The notes beneath the pieces were generated by a model that saw nothing but the letters and a program-made list of their open reading frames with translations, was not told the origin of the DNA and did no database searches. From assembly GCA_030625775.1 (NCBI GenBank), contig DAOUQC010000006.1, positions 1 through 64,000 of the forward strand: a DNA stretch of 64,000 nt, read 5' to 3'. The stretch's first letter is position 1. Each line of letters begins with the position of its first letter. This stretch comes from Verrucomicrobiota bacterium (GTDB lineage: Bacteria; Verrucomicrobiota; Verrucomicrobiia; Verrucomicrobiales; DEV007). Shown here in pieces: positions 46,131-55,407 of this stretch. A program made the translations under genes and the position numbers.

Positions 46131-47171
46131 TCAAAACAACCAGCGGTCTTTATTGCTATTCACAAAAGCATCATCAATCAACCAGGGATAAGCCCGGGAA
46201 ACCCGGTCCAATTCCTCCGCCTGCCCGGGAGACAATATTTCCTCCGGGTTCAAACAACGACAGGAAGGCACCAAGCCCTGTCGCCTCAATACTTCCATAA
46301 TCCCGGGAATACAGCCTGCAAAGCCATTGGCCGCATCAAAGACCGCTGCATTGGCGTCCGTCAGTTCCACATTCCGACTCAACCACAAGGGATCAATCGC
46401 TTGCCCCGTTTTACGCTCTTGCTTCAAGTCCTGCAAAAGGTTTACCGCCCGCTCCGTCCACACCCCCCACTGCCCCAGCAAGCCACCGACAATATATTTT
46501 GTTTTACCCTCGTGACGATAGGCCGTCAAAAGATCCACAATAATATTGTCATCGTTACCGGTATAGAGAGCAACATCCTCTCTGCCTGAATCCATCAATG
46601 CCCTCACGGCATCCCATGTGTAATAACGATTGAATGGCGCCATCTTCACTGCCACCACATTTTCGATGTCAAAAAAACGCCGCCAGAAATCATAAGCCAA
46701 AACCTGCCCACCTATCGAAGGCTGCAGGTAAAACCCTATCACCGGCATCTCTTTGGCCACCTGCGCACAATGCCTCACCACCTCATCCTTCGACTTTCCC
46801 TTCAGGGCAGTCAGACTCAACAGAGCCGCTTCATAACCGAACCCACCAGCCACTTCCACCTCCGCAAGAGCTTGCTGCGTTTCTCCGCAAATGCCGGCTA
46901 TCTTCAGAAAGCTCCGCCCCTCTGCTCCCAACCATTCATCCAAGGTCTCGCTGGCCAGACGCAACACGGGTTCGAACAATCCAAATTCCGGTTCTCTGAT
47001 TTCAAACTGGGTGGAATGCACCCCGACCGCCAATCCCCCGGCACCGGCATCAGCATAATATCGAACCAGCGCCTGTTGATGTTGTTTCGCCCATGAGCCG
47101 TCCTCGTTCAGAGCAAGCGGCAGAGCAGGAATCACCAAACCTTTCAGTAACTGTTCGCGCAGGTCGTTCAT
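46131..47171 (-). CDS. DHDPS/NAL-family lyase
   Basis: 346 residues. The dihydrodipicolinate synthase/N-acetylneuraminate lyase superfamily makes a Schiff base with a barrel Lys. Seen: YADAGAGGLAVGVHSTQFEI, AALLSLTALKG, VIGFYLQPSIGG, then AVKMAPFN where the Lys is expected, and LYTGNDDNIIVDLL. It differs from typical DapA in the catalytic surroundings, so it is probably not lysine biosynthesis. Flanked by an epimerase and RidA (9- and 19-bp gaps), it likely acts in an amino-sugar/amino-acid catabolic path. Confidence 0.8.
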   Translation of the reverse strand: MNDLREQLLKGLVIPALPLALNEDGSWAKQHQQALVRYYADAGAGGLAVGVHSTQFEIREPEFGLFEPVLRLASETLDEWLGAEGRSFLKIAGICGETQQALAEVEVAGGFGYEAALLSLTALKGKSKDEVVRHCAQVAKEMPVIGFYLQPSIGGQVLAYDFWRRFFDIENVVAVKMAPFNRYYTWDAVRALMDSGREDVALYTGNDDNIIVDLLTAYRHEGKTKYIVGGLLGQWGVWTERAVNLLQDLKQERKTGQAIDPLWLSRNVELTDANAAVFDAANGFAGCIPGIMEVLRRQGLVPSCRCLNPEEILSPGQAEELDRVSRAYPWLIDDAFVNSNKDRWLF

Positions 47172-47180
47172 CAGAATGAT

Positions 47181-48221
47181 TTAATACTTACCATCCCGGG
47201 TTTCAAAATGAGTCGGCTTGCCAAGGGATACACCGCCGGACTGCAACCAACCCGCCGTCCATTCGATCATCTCATCAATGGAAACTTCGGGTTCGCCAAA
47301 CAGATCACAGGCTTTACTGGAATCGCTCAACCACCCCAGATCCTCTTCTTCACCCTCTATAGTGACTTCAGTTTTCAACACTTCAGCAAAGCGCGTCGCC
47401 AGATCCCGCACCCGCAGAATTCCAGAACCTGTTACATTTAAAATAAATGCAGGTGCTGCCGCCTGATTCAAAGCCTGAATGCTATGCGCAATCGCATCGC
47501 GCTGCCAGATGACATTCACGTATCCCATCGTAACATCGACAGGAGTCCCATTGATCACTTTTTGAGCAATATCGTGAAGTACTCCGTAGCGAAGATCGAT
47601 CGCATAATTCAAGCGAATCAAGGAACACTTGGTACCCCATTCATCTCCTGCTTTTACGAAAGCCTGTTCACGGCCTAAACAAGACCTGGCATATTCCCCG
47701 ACCGGATCCACCTCGCCTTCAGCCTCGTTTGATCCTCCTGATTCCGCAGTTGTGAAAGAATAAACACAGCCAGTGGATAAAGCGACAATCCGGGCTTTAC
47801 GAAAGCGGGAAGCCACCAAAGCTGGCATTTCAACATTCATTTTGTTCAGCAATTCCGGATCATGTGAAGTACCGAATTTCACACCAGCTAGAAAAAACAC
47901 CGATGGAGAGTCAGGCAGATCGTCGAGCTGTTGTTGATCACAAAGATCAGCTGAGATCGTTCGTATCCCCTCCCTCTCAAAGGGATCGCATGTACCTTCC
48001 CCGCCAAAACGGGAAACCGCTATCACTTCCCTGTCTGATCCTTCCAAGTCCTCCAGCGCCCGCTGCAACATCAGGCAGACATGCAAACCCATTTTTCCCC
48101 CTGCTCCCAAAACCAGAATATCCCCCTCACTTTTCTTCAAACTATCCAACACCCCCAATGTCGGACGACTCATGAACTCATCCAGCGCCTCCGGCACCAC
48201 CTTAAAAGGCAAGTCACTCAT
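47181..48221 (-). CDS. NAD-dependent epimerase/dehydratase family protein
   Basis: 346 residues. Extended SDR fold with a Rossmann loop ILVLGAGGKMGLHV, an Asp-rich strand, VFFLAGVKFG and a TGCVYSF segment where catalytic Ser/Thr and nearby Tyr are expected; YARSCLGREQAF lies at the expected Y-x-x-x-K position with the Lys replaced, so chemistry may be altered. Translationally close to the DHDPS-family gene (9 bp). Confidence 0.78.
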   Translation of the reverse strand: MSDLPFKVVPEALDEFMSRPTLGVLDSLKKSEGDILVLGAGGKMGLHVCLMLQRALEDLEGSDREVIAVSRFGGEGTCDPFEREGIRTISADLCDQQQLDDLPDSPSVFFLAGVKFGTSHDPELLNKMNVEMPALVASRFRKARIVALSTGCVYSFTTAESGGSNEAEGEVDPVGEYARSCLGREQAFVKAGDEWGTKCSLIRLNYAIDLRYGVLHDIAQKVINGTPVDVTMGYVNVIWQRDAIAHSIQALNQAAAPAFILNVTGSGILRVRDLATRFAEVLKTEVTIEGEEEDLGWLSDSSKACDLFGEPEVSIDEMIEWTAGWLQSGGVSLGKPTHFETRDGKY

Positions 48222-48241
48222 AACTTATTAGCTCACAGTTT

Positions 48242-48952
48242 CTAATTCTCTCCCGCTCCTTTGATCTTAAAATGATCGTAATGCACTTCTTTTTTTGAGG
48301 TGGTCAAATTCACTTGATCAACTGCCGTGTGCGCAAAGCCCTCCGATTGAAAACGCCCCGTCTTCTTCCCATCCACAAAAACCTCCATCACATCCCCTTG
48401 AATACGGATCAGCAAGTCGTGCCACTTGTTTTCATCCAAGTCGACCGCCACTCGCTGTTGTTTGGTTTTCAACAAGGCCTTCGTTGCGTCGTCAAGCGTC
48501 CCGGCTTTGCGTGCAGCATGGATTTCATTTTTAAAAATCCCCGTTTTGGTATCGTACAATGTCACCGCTTTTGGACTGACCGCCACATGACAGATATGCC
48601 CGGCATGAGTTCCCTTGTAAACCTTGTCACGATACATCACCGAAAAATGTTTCGAACCCGCAAACCTGAATGAAACAGCCACTTCGAGATCCGCTTGTGG
48701 CTCAAAGCGAATGGTATTCACCGAAGGATGATCCGCATCATCCGGCGTGATCCCCACCATCACACCCTCCCTAACAGTGGAGGCACTTTTATACATCCCC
48801 CATTTTTTATTCAACACCTCCCCTTCGAACTCGTCCTCGAAGATGATCCTTCCATAGTGTCCGGCATCTATGCTTTTTTCATCAGCAGAAACCCCGGGTA
48901 AAAAAAAATCAGCGACAGATACAACAAAAGCGAGAACGAGGAGGTTTTTCAT
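48242..48952 (-). CDS. Secreted concanavalin-fold (DUF1080/LamG-like) protein
   Basis: 236 residues with signal peptide (KNLLVLAFVVSVADFFLP). The body has alternating strands typical of 3-keto-disaccharide-hydrolase/LamG lectin folds: IIFEDEFEGEVLNKKWGMY, EVAVSFRFAG, DENKWHDLLIRIQGDVMEVFVDGKKTG (given in parts). It probably binds a glycan or stabilises a complex. It lies between the epimerase (20 bp) and the amidohydrolase remnant (34 bp). Confidence 0.75.
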   Translation of the reverse strand: MKNLLVLAFVVSVADFFLPGVSADEKSIDAGHYGRIIFEDEFEGEVLNKKWGMYKSASTVREGVMVGITPDDADHPSVNTIRFEPQADLEVAVSFRFAGSKHFSVMYRDKVYKGTHAGHICHVAVSPKAVTLYDTKTGIFKNEIHAARKAGTLDDATKALLKTKQQRVAVDLDENKWHDLLIRIQGDVMEVFVDGKKTGRFQSEGFAHTAVDQVNLTTSKKEVHYDHFKIKGAGEN

Positions 48953-48986
48953 TGGCAGGGATATTTTTTATCTCATCAACGATACA

Positions 48987-49241
48987 CTATTTCAAGTCCC
49001 TGCGACTCGTTTTTTGATTCCCTGTTTTTATCTCTGCCCGAATCGCCTTTCCAACCAACTTCCTCTTATCCAAAACTCCTTCTGCCACCACCGGCATCCC
49101 ATCAACCAATACATACTCGATCCCTCTCAAATCACTCGTCCCTCTTTGATCACCAAATCATAAACTGCTTCATCTGCCCTGGCTGCAACCGTCAGAACAA
49201 GAGAAAGCAACAGCACCAAGCCACACCCATTATTTTTCATT
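48987..49241 (-). pseudogene. Internally deleted D-aminoacylase-type amidohydrolase
   Basis: From ATG 49241 a signal peptide (LVLLLSLVLTVAARA) leads to DEAVYDLVIKEGRVI, the classical start of N-acyl-D-amino-acid deacylases. A frame change at about 49140 joins directly to LRGIEYVLVDGMPVVAEGVLDKRKLVGKAIR (seen in two parts), the classical C-terminal end of the same family (V-L-V-N-G-x-x-V-x-x-x-G). The ~400 residues between are missing, so a single deletion explains the remnant. It ends at a TAG at 48987. It sits inside an otherwise intact array with RidA and DHDPS-family genes, which commonly accompany D-aminoacylases in PVC bacteria. Confidence 0.8.
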
Positions 49242-49242
49242 A

Positions 49243-51279
49243 CTATGCTCCGTCTATTAAATCGTCCAAACATTTACTCACTGTCAATTGAGCCAGAAAA
49301 TTCACCGCTTTAACAGCATCATTCAAGCAGATCTGTCCACGACAAAGAAGCCCCCTCTGATCCACTTCGATCACCTCCTCTTCTACCCCTGCTTGTTTCT
49401 TAAGAATTTCGAATTTTACTGAATGCCCTGGTGCCACCCTCTTGCTCAGCTCCAAAGTCAAACGTCCCATAGTGTATCGCGGATTCACTTCACAAACCTG
49501 ACGCAAGCATAGCCCGCCATTCTCATCACGATAAACAAAGGCATCCACTCCTACCGGCCCTCGATAGCCGACCTCATGCAGACGCACTTCAATCAATCGA
49601 ACCAACTGACTCTCCTTCTCATATACCGGCAATGCCCTCTCCATCAAAAATCGTGCGAGCTCCGAGGGCATTCCCTGACAAAATTTGGTTCCAACAATAC
49701 AAGCCCGGAACTGCCCGCGGCGATCATTCTGCAAGCGCACCAGCCCAAGCTTACGCAACCCCGCATCCTCCATTTCATACTGAACAGAAAAATCCAACTC
49801 TCTCTCCAACCAGGGTTCGACGAAAACTTCCCCTTGCTTCTCCAACACACGCTCCACTTGACGTTGGATACTGCCGTCAAATTTTTCGCTACTTTTAATA
49901 ATAGTCAGTCCTCTCCCTGATGCTCCAAAAGGTGCTTTTACTACCGCTTGAGCTGTCCTCTCCAGTTCCTCCCCGACTTCATCTATTGAACGGCATAAAA
50001 CCGAGCTCACAGAATCCTCCAGTTGCTCCGCAATACCTATTCCAAAAGTTTTACTGAATAACGACCTGACTGCTTCATTCCAAAACGAAGCCATTTTCCT
50101 TTTCTCACCTGGCAAATTCCCCATCAAAGGTGCCAGAGCAGCCAGTGAGGATGGACACCAGGCCCAGGGTCGCAGGCTATTGATCTTTCTCTCACGAATA
50201 AAGCTGTTCCCCTGAATCCCCCCACTTCCCTCCAGCACTTCGATCTCAGGCAACTCAAAACCTGTGGCCCTCAGTTTCTTTAAATGCCTCCGCACCGGCT
50301 GTCGCTGCATCAAAACCACATCATCCCGACGCGCCAGAAAAATGGATAATATTTCTAAATCTTGAATCAATCCCTGCATGATTTTTGAACGATGGTATCC
50401 CTTGCCATCCACATCAGCACTCATCGCATCTTCAGCATCCGGGCAAAAGTAGAACACATTCGGAGTCCTTCCCACCGAACGCTCGAACACTTCAAGTTCA
50501 CTGATGAACTCTTCATCAAGTCCGGCAGCCAGTCTTCCCTCTCGATTGATCCTGGATCCGCTGCCTTTTGCGCGACGAGGTGACAATGGAAAAGACAAAG
50601 ATCGCTTGAAAGCTGTCCAGTCATCCTCATCTGCTTTTTTCCAGCGCCGGAACCACTTTAAACCATAATTCACATGACGGATTTCATCTTTGTAAATTTG
50701 ATTGAGTATAGCGGCTGATTTGTTATCACCCGCAGCTTTCATAATCCCGGCATACTGCAATGAATAATCCAGATTGGCCTGCTCAAAAGTCAGACTCAAA
50801 CGCGTCACATAATCCATCGGCGTTTCCATCGTCGCCACCATATCCCAGAAATAACGACTGACAGGAAAATCACCGAACTTCACTCCACATTCCTTCATCC
50901 TCTCGATATACCAACGTGTGTGCCGCTGTTCCTCTTTCAGCGTCTTCAACACCCCGCACCGGAATTCCCCGGGTGCTTCCGGAAACTTGAGCAAAACCAG
51001 AGCCATCAATTCCGTCGCCAGCAATTCGTGATTGGCAAAAAAGTGCAACAAGCGTCCACGCTCCTCGTCATCACTGAGCTCGGAAATATTCGGCTTGGCC
51101 AGACTATGCTCACCACCCTTCAAGCGCATCTTCAACTCCATTGGCCGTCCTGGTTCAACCGAGGCCTCGATTGCCTTTCCAGGATCCTCATCACACAAAG
51201 CCGCCACATCCACAAACTCCAGCTTCTCCTTCAAGCTGTCAGCCAACAATACCCGCCGCGCAAATTCACTGACTTTCAT
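49243..51279 (-). CDS. DUF455 ferritin-like / ATP-grasp fusion enzyme
   Basis: 678 residues from ATG 51279 (preceded by GGGAGGGAAGAG; a further in-frame ATG 51330 overlaps the upstream gene). Residues 70-215 form a DUF455/MiaE-like four-helix di-iron domain: NHELLATE (E85, E90), EEQRH (E117, H120), E166 and DEIRH (E199, H202). The middle (230-420) is an unclassified alpha/beta region. Residues about 430-660 form an ATP-grasp ligase: VVKAPFGASGRGLTII, VFVEPWLERELDF, PVGVDAFVY and CEVNPRYTMGRLTLEL. This suggests a peptide/amide ligase coupled to an oxygenase-like domain, perhaps building a modified metabolite. Substrate unknown. 17 bp after the upstream gene. Confidence 0.82.
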   Translation of the reverse strand: MKVSEFARRVLLADSLKEKLEFVDVAALCDEDPGKAIEASVEPGRPMELKMRLKGGEHSLAKPNISELSDDEERGRLLHFFANHELLATELMALVLLKFPEAPGEFRCGVLKTLKEEQRHTRWYIERMKECGVKFGDFPVSRYFWDMVATMETPMDYVTRLSLTFEQANLDYSLQYAGIMKAAGDNKSAAILNQIYKDEIRHVNYGLKWFRRWKKADEDDWTAFKRSLSFPLSPRRAKGSGSRINREGRLAAGLDEEFISELEVFERSVGRTPNVFYFCPDAEDAMSADVDGKGYHRSKIMQGLIQDLEILSIFLARRDDVVLMQRQPVRRHLKKLRATGFELPEIEVLEGSGGIQGNSFIRERKINSLRPWAWCPSSLAALAPLMGNLPGEKRKMASFWNEAVRSLFSKTFGIGIAEQLEDSVSSVLCRSIDEVGEELERTAQAVVKAPFGASGRGLTIIKSSEKFDGSIQRQVERVLEKQGEVFVEPWLERELDFSVQYEMEDAGLRKLGLVRLQNDRRGQFRACIVGTKFCQGMPSELARFLMERALPVYEKESQLVRLIEVRLHEVGYRGPVGVDAFVYRDENGGLCLRQVCEVNPRYTMGRLTLELSKRVAPGHSVKFEILKKQAGVEEEVIEVDQRGLLCRGQICLNDAVKAVNFLAQLTVSKCLDDLIDGA

Positions 51280-51296
51280 TAGCTCTTCCCTCCCCC

Positions 51297-52829
51297 CTAT
51301 TTCTCCCTCAACCTCTGCACGGTATAACACAGCATACCATGGCTCATGGGCATACCATCTTCTGATTTTAATCCTGCGAAATCGAGTTGATAAATTTGCC
51401 GCGCTACGATCCCTCCAAGGCCAATCGACACAGTCTTGCCATCCTCTGATACAGTGACGGTTTTCACGACTACCGGCGTCACTCCCATTTGCGGGCTGCC
51501 GTAACGCTGGCTGTATTCATAAAAATAATGCGAAAACTGATATTCTGAAATTTTCTGTGCCTGTTCCCGATTTACCGCTTTGCTGAAAGTCAGGTCAAAA
51601 CCGTTTTTGGTCAGACTCATTGCCTGAACAGCAAAAGGAACTTCCCCGGTATAAGTCACCCGCTTCAAGCCTTCGGCAGGACGCCCCCATCCTCGATAGG
51701 TCTGTCCCACGTAGAGCGCTTTTCCATCCGGGCTCAAACACATTCGATTACTCCCTCCTCCAAGCTCATCCCCCTCGATCAATGTGGTCGCTGCCCCCTG
51801 GAACTCGCCACCCACCTTTTCCAGCATGATGCGAAGAATGCGCTGACCGGCAATATCTCCTACAAACATCTGTCCGGCGAATGGGCCAAACGCACCTGAA
51901 GAAGTATCAAAAATCGGCTCACTCGCCGAATTGCACATGAAACCCTGTGGCAACAAAACCGCCGGAAGAGTTCTCATTGCATCCAGCTCTTCAATATGAT
52001 CCACCGCCCAGGCCAATGGATCCGGATGCTCCTTCACAAAATCAGGATCCCATACCAGTGAAGTCGGATGCCCGTAAAAGCGCCCCTCCTGCACATGATA
52101 GATCGGTGTCACCGGTTTCCAGTCCCCCTGGTTATCGGTAACAAATAAATCTCCATCCGTACTCATCACGATTCCATTTGCCTGACGAAAACCACTGGCC
52201 CACGGTAAGATTTCGCCCTTCGGATTCACTTTGACCACCCAACCTTTCCACGGCACCGGCACGTGGTTTCGGCCCCGTCGTCCCGCTGCTGAAAAACGAC
52301 CTCGCACCAGATCAAAAGTGGGCCCGGAATGAGAAGCCGAGCCCAGCGCTATAAACCAATTCCCCTTACCGTCGGGAATGGGCCCCGAATTGGTTTCATG
52401 GTAATTTCCCGACACACCCCAAGCCGTGCAAACAGCTTCGCTGACATCCGCCCGTCCATCACCATCCGTATCCCGCAGTCGAGTCAACTCCGGAATTTGT
52501 GGAATCAAAAGGGTCCCATTTTTTTCAACCAACACTCCCAGCGCATTGTGCATCTGTGCATCTGAAAATGTCCTCCACTCGAAAGCCTTCACATCATCAG
52601 ACGGCTTACCCATTACCACCCCCGTCCTCCGGGACACCACCACCAGCTCACCGCCTTTAGTAAATGCCAATCCGCCAATTCCGTGCCCCACACCAGGAGG
52701 CAGTTCAATCGTTTCAATTTTGTAGGCACTTACCGATTTTTTTCCCTCTTGCGATTCCCCGGCGTCCTGTGCAGAAACCGTCGCCAGACAAACAAACAGC
52801 AAGCTCAAACCGATTGTTGTTGTTTTCAT
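51297..52829 (-). CDS. Secreted six-bladed propeller (sorbosone/glucose dehydrogenase-like)
   Basis: 510 residues from ATG 52829 with a clean signal (KTTTIGLSLLFVCLATVSAQ). The propeller core resembles PQQ/NHL sugar dehydrogenase-type PVC proteins: GIGGLAFTKGGELVVVSR, FSDAQMHNALGVL, RLRDTDGDGRADV (calcium-like loop), NYHETNSGPIPDG, GFRQANGIVMSTDG and FVGDIAGQRILRI. No heme motif. The activity is inferred. It lies 40 bp after the cupredoxin gene and 17 bp before the ATP-grasp fusion. Confidence 0.8.
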   Translation of the reverse strand: MKTTTIGLSLLFVCLATVSAQDAGESQEGKKSVSAYKIETIELPPGVGHGIGGLAFTKGGELVVVSRRTGVVMGKPSDDVKAFEWRTFSDAQMHNALGVLVEKNGTLLIPQIPELTRLRDTDGDGRADVSEAVCTAWGVSGNYHETNSGPIPDGKGNWFIALGSASHSGPTFDLVRGRFSAAGRRGRNHVPVPWKGWVVKVNPKGEILPWASGFRQANGIVMSTDGDLFVTDNQGDWKPVTPIYHVQEGRFYGHPTSLVWDPDFVKEHPDPLAWAVDHIEELDAMRTLPAVLLPQGFMCNSASEPIFDTSSGAFGPFAGQMFVGDIAGQRILRIMLEKVGGEFQGAATTLIEGDELGGGSNRMCLSPDGKALYVGQTYRGWGRPAEGLKRVTYTGEVPFAVQAMSLTKNGFDLTFSKAVNREQAQKISEYQFSHYFYEYSQRYGSPQMGVTPVVVKTVTVSEDGKTVSIGLGGIVARQIYQLDFAGLKSEDGMPMSHGMLCYTVQRLREK

Positions 52830-52869
52830 AGGCCAAACAATATTTTTAATTACCATAGTCACAGCCTGT

Positions 52870-54558
52870 TCACTTTTTTCTCGCTGCCAATACAATCTGC
52901 AGCTGATCTTCACCGTCTGTATGTGCTTCAAAACGATAAGAACCCGCCGCAAGCAGAGCACTCCATACCCGGTAGAATTTTTTACCCGAGACCGGCACCC
53001 GCAGACCCGAATCCTTAAACTGCTCGCTCAAGCCTTGCGGACGCTCTTTCACCTTTCCATCAACCAACAAAAAAATTCCGGCCTCGCTCTTTAAATCAAT
53101 TTCATAAAACACCGCTTCTTTCACCTTGCGATCCGCCTGACTGGTTTGCACCCAGTCCGAGCCTCGCATTTCAGCGGGTACCGCCCCAAGCAATTCATCG
53201 CTGTCGATATAAACTTTCATCCCACGATCCAGTGACTGCTTTTGCAGTAACAGCGCAGCCCCACCTCCACCCGCCCGCCTGACTTCTCCGATCACATTGC
53301 CGACTTCCGGCAGAAGTGCTGCGCGTGGCACCACCGTCTCCGCAGCAGTCAACAGCAGAGTGAAATCCTTCTCTGCTCCATTGTTAATCGTCAGCACTTT
53401 ACCATTCCATTTGCCATCGGAAGTCTGGATCCTGGCCTTCATGCTTTCATCAAAACCCAGCATCACGCCCGCCGGCGCATGCTTGATAGAAAAATGCCAG
53501 CGAATTTCACCAACCTTGTCACCCGGCTCGATCGACTCTGCAACCAACACACTGCCTACACTGTAAAGAAATTCGGGAACTCCGTCTTTTCTCAATTGAA
53601 AGCCCTTGTATTGAGCTTGACCAAAAACACCCGGAGTCAGCCCCAGAGGCGAAGGCCCTTCGGAAAGAAAAACCAGATGTCCGTCCAAACGTGGCACATA
53701 ATCAAAGCTTTTCCGCTGGTCACCTGTTCCCTCTCCCCAATAGCTTTCCATATTCAAAAAGCCATCCTTCCACGCATACATAAAACGACATTCCGTCGTA
53801 TCCCAACACACGGATAGTTCCTTGCCAAAACTGATCCCCACCGCCGCAGGAAAACCAATGTCGGTATCGATGTAGCCCTCTGCATCATGACCGGTATTCG
53901 GACTGTAGGTCGGCGTAGGCTTGCCTCGGTAATGATTAGGAAAAACCGAACGCACCCGAATCGGATTCGGCATAAAAGTCCGCATCACCAGTGGATGCTC
54001 ACGGCTACCGATCGGATGGGGATTCAGTCCACTACCATCATTCGGCGGGCCATCTTGTTTTTTCACTTTAGCCACTTTGCGCCGCAACGGATTTTTCAAT
54101 TCGGATCCTGCAACCACTACCTTCATCAGCCCCTGCATGATATTCCCATGCCCCGGAAAAGTGCAGACAAACTGGTACACTCCCGCTTCAACGGGGGCGA
54201 CAAACTCAATTGTTTGCTTCTGCCCGGCTTCCATCAACCCCACACTCGCCAAAATCGAACCGCACTCCGGCACATAACCTTCGGTGTAACCGTCCGCCCC
54301 CATCGCCATTGCTTTATTGACCACCTCCATCGCCTTGCCTGGCTGGGTGAACAGCAGGTTATGTGGCATCAAACCGTTGTTATCAAAAGTCACTTTCATC
54401 TGACTTCCTGCGATCACTTCAAACTCGATCACATCATAACGCAACTGCCCCGGCACCACTCCTATGGTAATAACGTAAGGCTCTGCCGCCGCTATTTCCC
54501 CGGTAGGAAAAGCCGCCGCACAGATAAAAAAATAGAAAAATATGAATTGCCGCCTCAT
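52870..54558 (-). CDS. Secreted protein with N-terminal blue-copper (cupredoxin) domain
   Basis: 562 residues with signal peptide. Residues about 30-155 are azurin/plastocyanin-like: MPHNLLF gives a copper His, and the C-loop VCTFPGHGNIMQG supplies Cys, His and Met. The remainder (about 190-560) is a beta-rich domain of unknown family with an IGVSFGKELSVCWDTTECRF-like segment (AVGISFGKELSVCWDT) and a late FEAHTDGEDQLQIVLAARKK tail. It may carry electrons for the neighbouring propeller dehydrogenase-like protein, as copper or cytochrome domains do in PVC systems. First gene of the array. Confidence 0.82.
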   Translation of the reverse strand: MRRQFIFFYFFICAAAFPTGEIAAAEPYVITIGVVPGQLRYDVIEFEVIAGSQMKVTFDNNGLMPHNLLFTQPGKAMEVVNKAMAMGADGYTEGYVPECGSILASVGLMEAGQKQTIEFVAPVEAGVYQFVCTFPGHGNIMQGLMKVVVAGSELKNPLRRKVAKVKKQDGPPNDGSGLNPHPIGSREHPLVMRTFMPNPIRVRSVFPNHYRGKPTPTYSPNTGHDAEGYIDTDIGFPAAVGISFGKELSVCWDTTECRFMYAWKDGFLNMESYWGEGTGDQRKSFDYVPRLDGHLVFLSEGPSPLGLTPGVFGQAQYKGFQLRKDGVPEFLYSVGSVLVAESIEPGDKVGEIRWHFSIKHAPAGVMLGFDESMKARIQTSDGKWNGKVLTINNGAEKDFTLLLTAAETVVPRAALLPEVGNVIGEVRRAGGGGAALLLQKQSLDRGMKVYIDSDELLGAVPAEMRGSDWVQTSQADRKVKEAVFYEIDLKSEAGIFLLVDGKVKERPQGLSEQFKDSGLRVPVSGKKFYRVWSALLAAGSYRFEAHTDGEDQLQIVLAARKK

Positions 54559-54699
54559 CTAGCCAAATGGATCACAAGGCATCCCCCCACGCAACGACGT
54601 TTTGCCCACTTCTTTCATAGATGCCCCTGATGCCTTCACACAAAAACGTCCAACCCGAGGGCCGGACGCATTGTCTTTAGGGGAACTATATCTCCCAAC

Positions 54700-55407
54700 T
54701 CAGGCCCCCTTCAGAAATGAAAACCGAGCACCTAGGAGTATGCCGTGATTATCATAAGAATCACCGTCCAGGCGCCGGGAAGCCCCCCTTACTAAACGAC
54801 TCAGCTCAGGATCAACAGCTTGGAAAAACCGGTATTCGGAGTAGACCTCAAAGTTGCTTGCAAGCTCATAGGAAAGACCGGCAAAAACTTGCCAGGCGAA
54901 CACCTCATCTTTTTCGTTCACCCGCGCGGAGCCATAAGCAAAATCAGCATCAAGGCCTGCAAGCCCCACTCCACCACCAGCATAAAAGCTGAGATTATCA
55001 CTAAGAGGAAAATCTTTAGCAACATTGAACATCACCGACCAGACACTGATCTCACCTTCTCCTTGATTACGATTTCCGTTGGAAATGATAGAATCCAAAT
55101 CATTGGAACGGTAAGCCCCTTCCACTTCAAACCTCAAGCCTCCCATCACAGGAATTTCATAGCCCAGAGCTGTACCCACTATATAGCCCGCATCAAAGTC
55201 CGACTCAATATTGACACCTGAACCACTGGCTTCAAAGTCATCAGCCCAATTAACCCCTCCAAAACCAGAGAGGTAAAAACTTGAGCTTTCAACTTGCGTG
55301 TAAACTGCTGATGATTCCGGAGTTCCTGCCTGCACTGGAGTTCCGATTGAAATAAATGCCGCGACACTCAATGCCACCACTCCGATATTACGTTTATATT
55401 TTTTCAT
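54700..55407 (-). CDS. Outer-membrane beta-barrel (OMP_b-brl) protein
   Basis: 235 residues with a signal peptide (RNIGVVALSVAAFISIGT). The body alternates strands with Gly/aromatic residues: FYLSGFGGVNWADDF, GYIVGTALGYEIPV, LRFEVEGAYRSND, FYAGGGVGLAGLDADF, VYSEYRFFQAVDP and ends GILLGARFSFLKGA. An eight-stranded barrel of the OmpA/OprF-like opacity type is likely; function structural or adhesive. The gene is isolated, with 141 bp to the cupredoxin gene and a 230-bp upstream spacer. Confidence 0.85.
   Translation of the reverse strand: MKKYKRNIGVVALSVAAFISIGTPVQAGTPESSAVYTQVESSSFYLSGFGGVNWADDFEASGSGVNIESDFDAGYIVGTALGYEIPVMGGLRFEVEGAYRSNDLDSIISNGNRNQGEGEISVWSVMFNVAKDFPLSDNLSFYAGGGVGLAGLDADFAYGSARVNEKDEVFAWQVFAGLSYELASNFEVYSEYRFFQAVDPELSRLVRGASRRLDGDSYDNHGILLGARFSFLKGA

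Noticed and set aside
51297..52961. Earlier start (52961) for the propeller gene
   Set aside because: It adds 44 residues without a signal peptide; ATG 52829 gives a textbook signal sequence.
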